A stretch of 64,000 nt of DNA from Sphagnum compactum (taxonomy: Eukaryota > Bryophyta > Sphagnopsida > Sphagnales), in assembly GCA_965153455.1 (NCBI GenBank), contig OZ234500.1:1674001-1738000 (forward strand), given 5' to 3'. Both the position numbers and the translations under genes were made by a program. The notes under the pieces were generated by a model, which had not been told where the DNA came from, made no database searches, and saw only the letters and a list, made by a program, of their open reading frames with translations. Every line of letters starts with the position of its first letter. Position 1 is the first letter of the stretch. This document shows positions 10,931-22,213 of this stretch, one piece after another.

Positions 10931-13200
10931 TAACTGGCAAGAGATGCCAGGTTACTGCAAAAAGTCGAAGCATGGGAGTGCCAAGACTTTTTCTCGTAAC
11001 CAGGCAACTTGAGCCCGTTACCCGACATAATGGTTACCATTGGACACAAGATGAACGTTGGTGGATGAGGGTTATGGAATCAACCCAATGGTCTTGCACA
11101 CACAAGTTATTAGTTATAACCTGTTGCAGCCAGCCAATGGGGTCAGGAGGTGCTCCTCAAAACGGGATCTGGATGTAAATGACACTGAGGTGAAGGACGC
11201 ACGAAAGGAGGGGTAGATGAGAGACATAAGAGCTAAGATTTGCTTGGAAGATGTCACCTACTATGACCAGTGGACATGAAACCGCATAAGCAAATATCTT
11301 TGTGTGAACAACATTACAATACCGCTAACGATAACCTGTAAACCGCAGTGGACATGGATATACTGAAAGTTGTGCTAGTTTTGGCTATAATGTAAGGCCA
11401 CGGGTGCTCCATGTATGGTGGGGAAAAAAAATATATTCTTTTTTTGCCTACCCCCCCTTCAGGGGAGGAGGGAAAGGTTACCATCTTGAAAGCAAATAAC
11501 TCAGCAGCACAGAGCAAGCTTGCTTCCCGTATTAAGATGATTTGATGTTCTGGCAAATTATAAAATATTTTAGGGCCTTTCACCTATCAACTAAACATTG
11601 GCATCTAAGCTCCACAAATGAAAACGTGCACAAATGTACGTTGCTTGCTCTATGCTTGTTGTAGGATACATTTGACTAGGTCATAAGGGCTTACCTTCAA
11701 TCTACTCATTTATACGGAAGGTAGAAATAAATATAGAGCAAATTACCCATATTATTGAAAACGGAACGCTAAACAATATTATAACACTGGGCAGGGTGTT
11801 CAATTGGAGGATTGGACAAGCTATGTAGGAAATAATAGTGAAAATGACGTTCCTTCTTTGAAAGCGAGCTTTGCGCCTTGGAAATAGGAGGTCTTGCCTA
11901 CCTGAAAGGAACTTAGTAATGTAATATAAAAGCGTTGAAGAGGAGGCCAAGGTCTTTTTCTTAAAGGTAAAAACGTCAATCTCCATCTTGCATGGAGTGA
12001 ACTTGCAAAATTTCCTAGTGTGGCCTCGAGCAAGATAGAAAGGGCCTATACACTTGTCAAGGCGGCGGCAAGCTCCTAAGCAATTATATCCTCTCATTTT
12101 CAAGACCTTGACCTGAGTATCGAAAGATAAAATTTATTTTTGATATATTCTATCTAATAGTGTGTGCTTGAGAATTTATTTATTATTTTTTAGATTTTTT
12201 TGTTTTCAAAATATTAGGTAAGATATTTTCCATTTAACAGGCCCACCTTTTATTCAGCTCTATCATTTTTCAATATTTATTGTATAAATCTATCATATAA
12301 ATGCGCAATCTATGAGCAGTTATATCATAATTTAACTCTTGCAGCTATATTCACCATTTATTGATATTAATTTAAGTCTGCTCTTTGGCTCAGCTTTATC
12401 AGCAAACAACAGATTTCTAGTCAATTTTGTTTTACGTTGCTTGTTTCCTGATATCTTGGTTTATTTCAAGATATGCCAAAATGGAAACTAAAAGCAGGCA
12501 CAAAATTTCTGCCCCAGAAAATAAAGGCATTGCACTTACATGGGACGATATTTTACAAGTTTTAGACGGCTACTTCCATGCGCTAGCTTTGCAGAGGAAA
12601 GTAGTTGTTAGGTTGATGCTCACACCTAGCCTACTAAAAAAATTTTAGAGTTTTATTGTGTGCTCTCTCATTGCTTTTGTAGGTCTAGCCGCCATTCTAA
12701 TAGTACGCCCAATAGAGGTACTTCTCATAGAATAGTTCGAAAAAGTATGGAGGTCGTGAGCAAAGTAATAAAATAAAGTATGAGAAAAAAAAGGCAAGCC
12801 ACAAAGGTTGCTAGAGAGGCTGTAGGTCACTTTGCAGAGGAAAACCCCATCCATAGAGGCTGTTAGGATAGCTGATAGTAGGACAGGCATGTTTACTGCG
12901 ATGAGGGGTACTTGGTTATATTCTAGGTACGTAGATAATCCAAATAAAGTGGATATGTTCAGTAATTGGCTTGTGTCCACTAATTACCAGAAGTAGCCTC
13001 GATGTTCCCACACCTCAGCTATTTTCAACGACCAGCTCTGTCTCTAGCTGGTTATCTAGTACATAGGTACTCTACAAAACACTGGGTGTTCTTGAAATAT
13101 CAACAAACATTGGAGAAGAATTCCAAATTATCAATATATGTATATTTTCCATCATGCAGTAAAAAGACAAGAAGCTCATCCTGTAATTTGACTGAGCTTT
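10931..13200. other. Intergenic DNA, no recognised gene
   Basis: About 2.3 kb. The longest open frame (11702-12103, minus, 133 codons) has no recognisable domain and an AT-driven hydrophobic tail. Another (12427-12648, plus) includes a charged, non-repetitive stretch but no identifiable family. I do not call either a gene. Confidence 0.4.
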
Positions 13201-13205
13201 ATCTA

Positions 13206-13322
13206 CAGGGGAAGGCCTGCTCCTGAGGGCATCCTATAGTGAGGGTTCGTAGTCTTGCAGACTGTAGCCTGAGGGCGGGGCCCAAAAATTAGGGGAGGCC
13301 TTTGGGAGCAGGCTTTCCCCAG
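13206..13322 (+). mobile_element. Short inverted-repeat element (MITE-like), copy B
   Basis: 117 bp. The left end reads CAGGGGAAGGCCTGCTCC and the right end, reversed, reads CTGGGGAAAGCCTGCTCC, an 18-base terminal inverted repeat with two mismatches. The CAGGGG start is like hAT-type termini. The interior is GC-rich (GAGGGCGGGGCCC). A second, more decayed copy lies at 10412-10527 in the opposite orientation. No matching 8-bp target duplication is seen at the edges, so the hAT assignment is tentative. Confidence 0.55.
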
Positions 13323-14125
13323 TGGAAATCTGAAAAGCTTTTTATTCAAATGGCAGAGCTTTTCTGGAAATCAGTGTTAGGGTCCTTCAACTGACAAAGG
13401 CATCTTGTGTCGTGCCGGGAGGTGGTTTCAAGTAAAAAGAAAAAAAGCTTGGGGTGTTTTCTGACTGGTTCAAGCAAAAGCATGAAAGTACTGTGGCATC
13501 GGTTGAACCCAGTAGGGCTAGACATGATTGTGTTCCGTGGGAATAGGTTCTATTAATCGCGGCCTGTTTCTAAGTGTAACGCTCTGTTATTCACATCACA
13601 AGTGGAACTACCAAATGACGGCCTGGAAAAAACCTGAAAACCAGCTGAGTGAGGGCACAGTGAACCAGCACCGCTATTTTCCCCTGAGTAAGACATCTAA
13701 ACTGTGTAACATGGTTTATGTAATGTCAATGCAAGAGGATTTGATAAAATTCGCTTGTCAGGTTAGGTCTGCTGTTGTGCTTTTGTTTGAAAAAGGCTGC
13801 CTAGAGAATAGACAGTTAGGACTCAGTTGTCACTCACAAATCGGTTATTAGTTCAAGTTAACATTGTATCCTCTGCAAAACTGGAACAGGTTTCCATGGT
13901 GTTTTAAGCAGTCACTTATGGGGACATTATGGAAACGCGTGGGTTTCAGTGTGTGTACGGAATGTTCATTAATTCAACTTGGTTTATTGGCTAATAATTG
14001 GCTGTCCTTTGCAGTGTTTTTTTTTCAAAGGATTCTCGAAAGTGGCCTAAGTGGCTACAGTGTTCTGCAGCTAACAACTCAATTGGATGCAATCACATGC
14101 AGGGATTTTCTTTTAATGATTTTGC
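13323..14125. other. Intergenic DNA, no recognised gene
   Basis: Open frames at 13528-13851 and 13864-14151 run in close succession on the plus strand but have no recognisable domain and do not join into a known protein. Confidence 0.4.
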
Positions 14126-14127
14126 AA

Positions 14128-14182
14128 TGTAGCCAAAGTGGTGATCATTGAGAAATAATTTAGCCAAATTTGGCTACATCAT
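14128..14182 (-). repeat. Dispersed repeat R2 fragment
   Basis: In reverse complement it reads GTAGCCAAATTTGGCTAAAT, then TCAATGATCACCACTTTGGC, matching the R2 core at 46435-46525 and 52130-52190. It contains a perfect 16-base palindrome, TAGCCAAATTTGGCTA (14161-14176). Confidence 0.55.
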
Positions 14183-16590
14183 AGATATGAAGGTAGAAAT
14201 AAAACAGAATCATTTTATATTCTTGGCTACCTTCTGGAACTTATCATAAGACTCTTGGCGATTTGGGCCATTTTTCCCATGACAATTCCTTTGTATAGTC
14301 AAAAGCATATTTTTCAGGTCAAAATTTGTGAAAATTCACAAGTAAAAGAAACATTGATTCACATGCATGGTTATCTTTCGATTAGCTATATAAGGAGAAA
14401 TTATAAAGAACATATGGCTATTTACTCCTTTGGAGGGGTGGTGTATTTGGCGATTGCAAGTTGTATTATGTGTGTGAATAGTGGATGTTTCAATTTTGGT
14501 AGTCTAAATTTAGGCTAATATAAAAAAAAATTGTGAACTAGTTTGGGGAGTGTTGGTGAATTGGAGTGGCAAAACTTTGCAAGAGAATTTTCTAGCCAAT
14601 GGCTTAAGTTGTTTCAATTACAAACTTACAAATTGGAACTTAGCACGTAAGGAATTATCAATTTCTACAAGTTTGGACTTCATACAATTCAACACAGAAA
14701 CTAAAACCAAATGATTAATGTGTAACAACAAAAAAAAATTACAAATCTTGCAAAAGAGTTCAACACTTGTCCCAAAGGACACTACACCTAATGGTAACAC
14801 ATGAACCTAACTTACAAACCACACATTAATTTTACTGATACAAAGAACATTAAGTGAAATATGGGAGGGTTCGTAGAAAATTACCTAAAGTTCAAATTGC
14901 TTAGCATCATGGAAACTAGCGATTCATGGCAAATTCAACTTGTAAACCTTCACACAATCATCATAAGTTTTTAAAAACACAAACTTAAATTAAGGTCACA
15001 AAACCCATACACAAGCAAATGAAAAAATTTAAGGAAGATCAGGTACCATAATCTATTGAACCTTGATGTAGTAGCAAAACATATACATGCTAGAAAATGA
15101 ACTAAGAATGCCAACATCTACAATACAAAAAAATGGGGTTTGTGGGGCTTTGGCATGGAAAGTTCTCATAGATTGCACCATGAAACAACCATAATGCTTC
15201 AAAAACCTAGAACTTCCCATTTATAAAACAATGACCCATTGCAACAATTAGTTAAAAAACATAAAACCAAAAAACCTTTCCTTGTTTTTTCATCATTTCA
15301 AGGTGTGATGGCATCATCCTAAAGAAAAGTACTAACAATATGAAAAGGTTGTGCAAACATATGAACCACCAAATCTAAATGTTTGCAAAGGAAATTCCAC
15401 AATCTTATCTTCATGAATGTCAAGGTTGAGAAAGTTTTTTCATCTTCCACAAATATCATAATTTGAACCACAACCAACTTTCCAATTTTCATGAACTTAG
15501 AGAATCAAACACACAATAACACATTGGAGGAAATTTTTCTCCAAAGTTTGGATAGTGGATTGCAATCCATGGGATGTTCCATAGCCCATTAAACATTGGA
15601 GATCATTATGATCTTGAAAAAGAAGACTACATATCTAGAATATTCAAATCCAATACTACTAAGGTCTATGTTTGGGTGGATCCAAGCCTACTAGGATGAC
15701 AATAAAACCCTTTCAAAATGGCCATATGAACAAAGGTAGCCTCAAATGTAGATTTCAACTAATACTATTGTAAAAACACACCCCATTAGCTACAAATGTT
15801 ATAAGTTTAGATCATTGAATTGTGCCTTGAATCAAACCACCAAATAACACCATGCATCCACCAAAATGCACTTCAAGTTTTAAAACTTACTCACAATCAA
15901 GGGCAACTTTGGCTCTTTTCTACGGTGCAAAATCATGCACAACACCATTAACCAGCTTAGTCTCAACCTCAAGTGTTACCTACTCCACAAAAGGTTGTAC
16001 AACCTCATTATATATGTCTTGGTTATGTTTTAACACAAGATCATGGCAACCAAGGGACTAATCCTTCTTTCTGATTGGGTCCTTTGATGATCTTCTTTGT
16101 TCATATGGTTATTTTGAAAGATTAGTCTTTTGGTTGCCAAAGGATGGATTGGGCTTCAAAATGACGAAATGCCTTGGACATTTGTGTTGTTAGAATGATT
16201 CTTGTCCTCTATTTCAATGTCCTTCTACGCACAATGAAGTTTCTTAGAGTGGGGATAGTTCACAACTTTCAATATCTGGGTAGTGACTTGTGAAATCCTC
16301 GATCTGTACAATTAGTTGTAAGTTTTGTGATTCTTCCCCCACCTATCTACAAACTTGTAGTTGCAGAATGTATTATGTTGTTCACAAGTTTCCAAATCTT
16401 TCAAAAATCGCGATTCACTTGGGCACCCATGCCCATCCGGTTGCAGACAACAAATACATAAAGAATCCTTCTAGGAGATGAAGAACATGGTTGTAGATGA
16501 AGTTTATCGCACGCCAACTACTACCACTTCAGCTATTGCTTTGTCTGCAAACAAAACATTTCTTTCTCATCATTTGTTTAACGAGGACCT
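14183..16590. other. AT-rich intergenic DNA
   Basis: About 2.4 kb without a recognisable gene, RNA or ordered repeat. Short open frames (14255-14518, 15852-16061) show no family motif. Confidence 0.45.
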
Positions 16591-16765
16591 AGTGATGACA
16601 TTCTTCATTTTGCACATTAAAATTCTTTAAAATTCTTCATTTAGCACCTTGTCATAACATTCTTTACCCACGAATGTTTACCAAATTACACTGGTTGATC
16701 TATAAAATTCTTTAAAATTCTTGCTTCTTTGGGCTTCCATAACATTCTCGCACCAAGAATGTCAT
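16591..16765 (+). repeat. 5' flanking repeat of the SWIM-MULE, copy 1
   Basis: About 175 bp nearly identical in order and sequence to 20534-20715: TGACATTCTTCATTTTGCAC, TTAAAATTCTT, AGCACCTTGTCA, ACGAATGTTTACC, ACTGGTTGATCTATAAAATT, TTGGGCTTCCATAACATTC and CGCACCAAGAATGTCATAAC. Both copies stand just before transposase-derived sequence, so this is probably the 5' non-coding part of the transposon. Confidence 0.7.
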
Positions 16766-16769
16766 AACT

Positions 16770-19700
16770 ATGAACGAGGATGGACAAGGTCCTATAGAAC
16801 TTTTCAAAGGTGAAAAACTAGATCAAATGTTGTTAAAGTTTGCTCCTTTGTGCTCCCCTGGCATACACAACCTCATTACTTCACTGAAGCATTGTTCTAG
16901 TAATTCCAACTCCATTGATTATATTTTAAAATTGAAGGTACTATTTGGTTACGACTAAATTCAGGATAGTTGCTTTCATGGTCAATAGGTTAGGCAGAAG
17001 GTTTATTTGTTCAAAATGTCTATTGATGGAGCTGTGTCTAGATTTGATCTGGTTTAATGAATGTAACCAGGTGATGATTTTCAAAGTGCGTGGATGATGT
17101 TCGATCACATAAAACAAGTTCAAGGATGGATGACCATGGCCTCTCACGTTTATGACCCAGTCTATTGTAAGGTCATGACAATTACAATCTGTGACATGCA
17201 ATTTGAGAACATGGAAGCTCAATGCCTTATGTGGAAGAAGGTAGATGTAATTGTTGAAAAAAAAAGGTTAAGTATGCCCATTTTCAAGGGGTTCATGGCA
17301 GATGGTGCACAAACAAACTAGAATGTTGTTCGCATTGTTTATGGGACTAAAACTCCTACTGTCAAGATGGTTGACAAAGAGCGAATTTGATTTTTCCATT
17401 GGATTTAATTTTTGGACATACACACCAAACAACTGATCGCACCAAAGTTCCATGATCAACACAAAACCCTCTGTTATGAATACAAAAAAACCACATCCTT
17501 GGAATAAGCTAACCTTCGATATGCTACCATTTGGTCTTGGTGGTATTCGTCTAAAACTACAAGTGAAGGCGCCACTTACGAGCTCAACAATTGGCTTGGC
17601 TTCTGGCACTTTCATGTGCAACAATGGGGAGGCTTCATGTTATATGTAAATTCTTCTAGATTATTTTTTTCAAATTTTATTGGCCATTTGTCCTTCCTAA
17701 CTTCATTCCTTTCATGTGCTTGTAGAAATTCTTTTTGGAAGAAGAAGCTAATATGTCAACTTGTAACTTATCTAAGACAATCCATAACATTTGGCTCCAA
17801 CAATTTAGTAACAGGGGCACTTGCCTCTTTGCTACAACGTTTGACAATTACGTGCGAACATTCAAGCAATCCTCATTGTATTATGCCTTTTTACAAGGAG
17901 GTGCATCTGGGACCAATCCGAACAAAAATGAATTTTAGGGCCAATTAATTTGGGGACCCAGTCCAAATTGCTACTATAGTTGCCAAGTACAAGGTGATAG
18001 CACATTACGTAGTTGTTTTTCAAGTGTTACACTTGTAGTTTTTCATGCATTTCTTTGAAACTTAAATATAAAATGTTAATATTTTATTTGAAATATCAGG
18101 AAAGGGACTCACATATGTGATGCTAATAGAGTTGGCATTTTAAAAATGCAAAAAAACACATCAAAATCCTAAATATTTAATGAGTGATGAACTTTTGAAT
18201 CTTGGTGACAAATTTTATCACGCCTTACAAAACTCATGGATACAAACTTTTATCTTACAATGTGTTAGTATTATGTGTTTCAAATTTTGGGATATTAGAT
18301 GAAATATGTTTAAGAAACTAAAGATCCATTGAATGAATGGAATGTGATTTTAATTTATTATGTTATGGAATTTTCAAAATCCCAAAAATTGTAATTATTT
18401 TAAAAGCCTTTTAAAGCATTTTCTTTTTAAAAAAAATTTTAAAAAAATTTGTGATTTTTTTATATGTCTTATAGCATCATGATTTGAAATTGGAAATGGA
18501 AAAAATTGTTACTTTCAATATAATTTAAATATTTATATTTTAAGTCAATTTTCAACTACTTTAGAAAAGGACTTTGGAAAGGGATTTTGATCCACTGAAA
18601 TTTAGCCATCTTAATGTGCTTTCACCTTACACTTCAAGCTCTACTCTTTTCGTTAGAATACTACACTTGGAAGGTGAGGAAATGTTTGGATCAACAAAGC
18701 ACAAGATAAACATTCCACTTGGGTCAAAAGCAGATTCACACTAACATGATTAAGTGAACTTCTCTCATTCAAAAGTGGCCAATGTAATGACTCCAACCAA
18801 CTAATCATCAGCTATGGATGTGAAGGAAACCAGCGGCCCTCATCATTTTATGACCCACAATGGTGTGGAGGTCCTTGAGTACCTCTATGGGGATGGCATT
18901 TGGCGAATCGAACACTGTCCCCCAAGTCAAACAATCACTACTCGATGTTGCACAAAGACATTAAACGTTATTACAAAGCTAAAATCATTTCAAAACAAAT
19001 AGATCGTGGTATTCCTACTCTGTGTTATGTTGGTTACTAGTCTTACAACCAAAGGTGTATTAATTGAATTACATAAGTTTTGGTTTTGTTATGATGACCT
19101 TTTGCATTGTGTGGGAGGGACAAGCAAGAAATATGCACTTCATAGGCCAGCCTTGCCTTCCTTATGGCCTGTGCAAGCATGGACAAATTTCACTCAAATT
19201 GAGATGGTGGCATTAGAAGAGCTGGTCTTTTGCTATTAGAAAAGCCAAGATGTCCCCTTGTCAATCATGTTGTAGACGACAATTTTGCACTTGTGAATTA
19301 ACCTTCCTCACATGCCCCTCAAAATCTCTTTGGTGATGGTCCTTCTACCCATGTCTATAAGCCATTGGATCCAAATGTTTGGCCCAAAACAAGGAATGGG
19401 AAGAAGATTCGGCATCCTAGCATGTTCAAACTATCCATTTTGCAAAAAAAACAAGTGTGAGGTGGGACAAACTCTTGAAGCCACACTATTAACTCCCTCA
19501 AACATTCCTCCTCCGGGATATCGATAGATTTACCGCCTCCTTTTAGGACCACCAGAAAACCATAAACAATATGAGGTAACAATTAATGATTATTTGGCTT
19601 GCAATTATGTGGATTTTTTTTCCATGATGTTTGGGTCTCTCAGCAAACGAGGGTCATGGGTGCCATGTAAACACTTGTATTACATTTTGCAATATGCCAT

Positions 19701-19800
19701 GTACATTGGGATCAAAGAACCATTCATCCACTATCCATCCTGGAATTGGAATGAAGTTCATAAATTATTAGATCATGCCAAAAACCTAAAAGTAAATTAG
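16770..19800 (+). pseudogene. Decayed MULE-like transposase with SWIM zinc finger
   Basis: This is a fossil of a plant DDE-type transposase, broken by stops and frameshifts. Conserved pieces in order: MASHVYDPVYCKVMTITICD... through FKGFMADGAQ (about 17060-17322), probably the catalytic region with acidic residues in ICDMQ and FMAD; IVYGT...MVDKER (17323-17388); FHDQHKTLCYEYK and NNWLGFWHFHVQQWGGFM (to 17645); ANMSTCNLSKTIHNIWLQQF through LYYAFLQGG (17726-17935); DPVQIATIVAKYK (about 17957-17998); decayed blocks near 18100 and 18815-19060; and a C-terminal SWIM-like module (19528-19800), LACNYVDFF...WVPCKHLYYIL. The SWIM pattern CxC...CxH has its second Cys replaced by Tyr. Neighbours are the 16591-16765 repeat and a CATCCA-rich 3' region. 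The family call is from recalled protein resemblance; MULE is likelier than other DDE groups because of the SWIM module. Confidence 0.65.
17646..17725 (+). other. Fossil intron in the SWIM-MULE pseudogene
   Basis: GTAAAT at 17646 and CTTGTAG ending at 17725 bound an 80-bp, T-rich interval. Removing it joins MLY to KFFLEEEANMSTC in frame without a frameshift, and both sides carry family-like sequence. A spliced ancestral transposase gene explains this best. Another intron probably separates 18020 from 18101 (TATCAG, then GAAAGGGACTC). Confidence 0.55.
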
Positions 19801-20139
19801 GTTGCAGTGTCATTAGATAGTTGTTTAGTAAGATTGTTATGGGTTTTGTTCTTTTGGAATACATTCTACTGCAAAAGTAAAAATATTCTTCAAGATGATG
19901 TGTGTATTGCACTATTCATTAATTTCTCAAGCATTTTCCCATGCCATCATTATGTGGACATCCTACCCTTGACTTATTATGTAACTTCACTTAACTTACA
20001 CAAATTATTGTTTCACCCTTTTGCATTACAATGTAGTTCTTTCAAGTTTCACCTTTGACACTTTTTTTTATGGATAAAATTGGACACGAAAATTAAATAA
20101 ATACAATAATCTCCATGCATCATAATTGTTTTGGAATTA

Positions 20140-20455
20140 CTTTCATCCATACACTCAATCAGCTAAAAGTTTCATCCAAACAATTCGTCTATTTCCAATT
20201 ATCATCCACGATCATTCATGCTCCGCGTTAATCCAAATATTTCATGTTTTTTGTAATTGTCATCCATGTACATGTGGTTTTCATCTAGCATGACTCTTTT
20301 GTAATTAGTTCATCCATACATTTCAACCTGATGATCCTTTCATCCAAAAAATTTGTCTACGTGCATTTATCATCCAAAAAGTTCATTGATGTTCAACTTT
20401 CATCTAAACATTTCATCCACTTTTTGACTTTCATCCATGTACATGTGGAAAAATA
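20140..20455 (+). repeat. CATCCA-rich degenerate minisatellite
   Basis: The phrase TTTCATCCA or a close variant recurs every 20-40 bases (for example near 20147, 20170, 20201, 20258, 20310, 20340, 20370 and 20430). It lies downstream of the transposase fossil. Similar CATCCA phrases follow the deleted copy (21244-21353), so it is probably the 3' non-coding region of the element. Confidence 0.5.
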
Positions 20456-20533
20456 TTTTCCACGTCATTTTTACATGGCATAGGAATATTTTTAAAATAT
20501 TCTATCCCCATCATCAAAATATTCCAAATCATA

Positions 20534-20715
20534 ATAATGACATTCTTCATTTTGCACTTTAAAATTCGTGAAAATTCTTGGTAAAGCACCTTGTCAAAAC
20601 ATTCTTGGTGCGCGAATGTTTACCAATGTTCACTGGTTGATCTATAAAATTCGTTAAAATTCTTGCTTCTTTGGGCTTCCATAACATTCCCGCACCAAGA
20701 ATGTCATAACTATGT
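20534..20715 (+). repeat. 5' flanking repeat of the SWIM-MULE, copy 2
   Basis: It is the second copy of the 16591-16765 repeat. Inside it ACATTCTTGGTGCGCGAATGTT (20601-20622 by my count) pairs with AACATTCCCGCACCAAGAATGT (about 20684-20705) with one mismatch over 22 bases. That gives a stem of about 22 bp with a loop of about 60 bases. In copy 1 the left arm is partly decayed. This may be an end or subterminal structure of the transposon. Confidence 0.7.
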
Positions 20716-20799
20716 TCCAAATATATTCATTCCTGCTCATAAGCTTTTGCTCACAAGTTCACGCTCACACTCACATGCTTGCTTCCTAGCATTGTTGCA

Positions 20800-20928
20800 T
20801 GCAAACACATCTATTATGTGTTGCAACATGTCATGTTTTATGGGGAGTTTGAAATTTTCATCCATTTCCCCACTTGGAATTGCAATGAAGTTAATCGCTT
20901 ATTGTCTCGTGCCATAGCTTCTAAGTAG
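20800..20928 (+). pseudogene. C-terminal remnant of a second SWIM-MULE transposase
   Basis: A stop-free frame begins CKHIYYVLQHVMFYG and ends FIHFPTWNCNEVNRLLSRA...K before TAG at 20926-20928. It aligns with the end of the first copy (CKHLYYILQYAMYIG...FIHYPSWNWNEVHKLL, 19660-19800). Only about 85 bases separate it from the 20534-20715 repeat, so nearly the whole transposase body is missing. This is an internally deleted, non-autonomous relative of the element to its left. Confidence 0.7.
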
Positions 20929-21243
20929 TTAGGTGAAATCTGAACTTTTAAAACTCCAAAAAATGTGAAATAGGGTACATAGGATGAAGTGTTTTGTTTC
21001 ACTTTGAAGGTAGAAATTAGAGACCATATAAACGATTTCACTTGGTAATGGTGTCAAATATTGTTCATTTAAACTCTAATTATAGATATATGTGGTGTGC
21101 AATTATTCTTCAACTACCGTTGTGTGCACCAACAATTTCACAATGTTTTTAAATGGATGCCATTTTTTTTGTTAGTTCCACATTCTGGAATATCCAAAAT
21201 TTGTGTCCACTTCCTGCCTTTTTTCACCTGTAATGTGGTGATA

Positions 21244-21353
21244 TTTTTCATCCACATGGACAAAATATTTCATGCTCCAAAAAGAATATTTTATCCAAAT
21301 GGATGAAATATGTAATCCATGTGGCAAAAAAATTCCTCCATGTGGATGAAAAA
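21244..21353. repeat. Perfect 17-bp inverted repeat, CATCCACATGG type
   Basis: TTTTTCATCCACATGGA at 21244-21260 is the exact reverse complement of 21337-21353. Internal variants (TCCATGTGG at 21316-21324, ATCCAAATGGATGAAAT near 21292-21308) add further pairing. It probably belongs to the 3' end of the deleted MULE copy. Confidence 0.6.
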
Positions 21354-21359
21354 TTTGTT

Positions 21360-22075
21360 TACATAAGAAAAATACTCCCAAAAAAATCCTTGTTGTTCAT
21401 GGAAGCTCACTACTCATCATTCACATTCACAAGCTCATGTGTTAGCAATGTTGAACAAACACAACAAAACACAACAGGGGGGTGTCGACAAGCATGAATA
21501 GAGCACAACAAAAAGGTAGTTACAAGCAACAAAAACACATTACAAAAAAGAAAACGACAAGTAGCAAAAGAACACATGAATTAATCATTAATGATAACTA
21601 GCACTAACTATAAACAATAATGAGCATAAGATTAATCAAAGCAAAAATAAACACTTAAGCATAGTTTCAAAACATTAAACATTCTCTTTATGTATAAGGA
21701 AAGTAAGGAGAGAAAAAAAGGGTTCATTCATGGTTCTCCCTCTTTGGCACCTTTGCAATGCAAACCAAATTATTATTTCTTTAACCCAATTTACCACTAC
21801 CAACTTCCAAAGTAAATGACATTTACTAACTATTGACACCTTGACCCTACTAGTTTTAATACCCTAATAGGGTATCAAAAATAAATTGAAATGGAAAGGT
21901 TTCAAATGGGTTGTTTTCAGCCTAGTGAGAACCTCTAAACAAGTTTTTTTTAAAACATCACCCTTAATGATGATACCTTGAGGTATTCAAGGTGAGAACC
22001 AGCTTGAAACCTTCATTGGTTCCCACCTTTTTTGTAATTCCCTCCCAACATTCGTTTATACATTTTGCACATAGA
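21360..22075. other. AT-rich intergenic DNA
   Basis: No recognisable gene or ordered repeat. Several CAACAAAACACAACA-like A/C-rich phrases occur between 21455 and 21560. Confidence 0.45.
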
Positions 22076-22077
22076 TG

Positions 22078-22213
22078 TCATGTGTTTAAAACACGAATGA
22101 TGCATGTATAAATAGGATGAAATATTTGCACTCACAAACAAGATGATATATTTTCATGTGAATGCAAATATTTCATCCTACTTATACATGTATCATTTAT
22201 ATTTTAAATGTAC
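22078..22213. mobile_element. Hairpin element (foldback/MITE-like)
   Basis: The arm 22095-22135 pairs with 22158-22198 over 41 bases with about four mismatches, around a 22-base loop. Weaker pairing extends outward to about 22078 and 22213. The core of both arms contains AATATTTGCA and its complement, next to ATTTCATCCTA. Most arm differences are transitions. No coding sequence is present. A small foldback transposon is most likely. A microRNA-type precursor is possible on shape alone. Confidence 0.55.

Noticed and set aside
11702-12103. 133-codon minus-strand frame as a gene
   Set aside because: No domain, no intron or promoter signals, and an AT-driven hydrophobic tail. An overlapping frame on the same strand is equally open.
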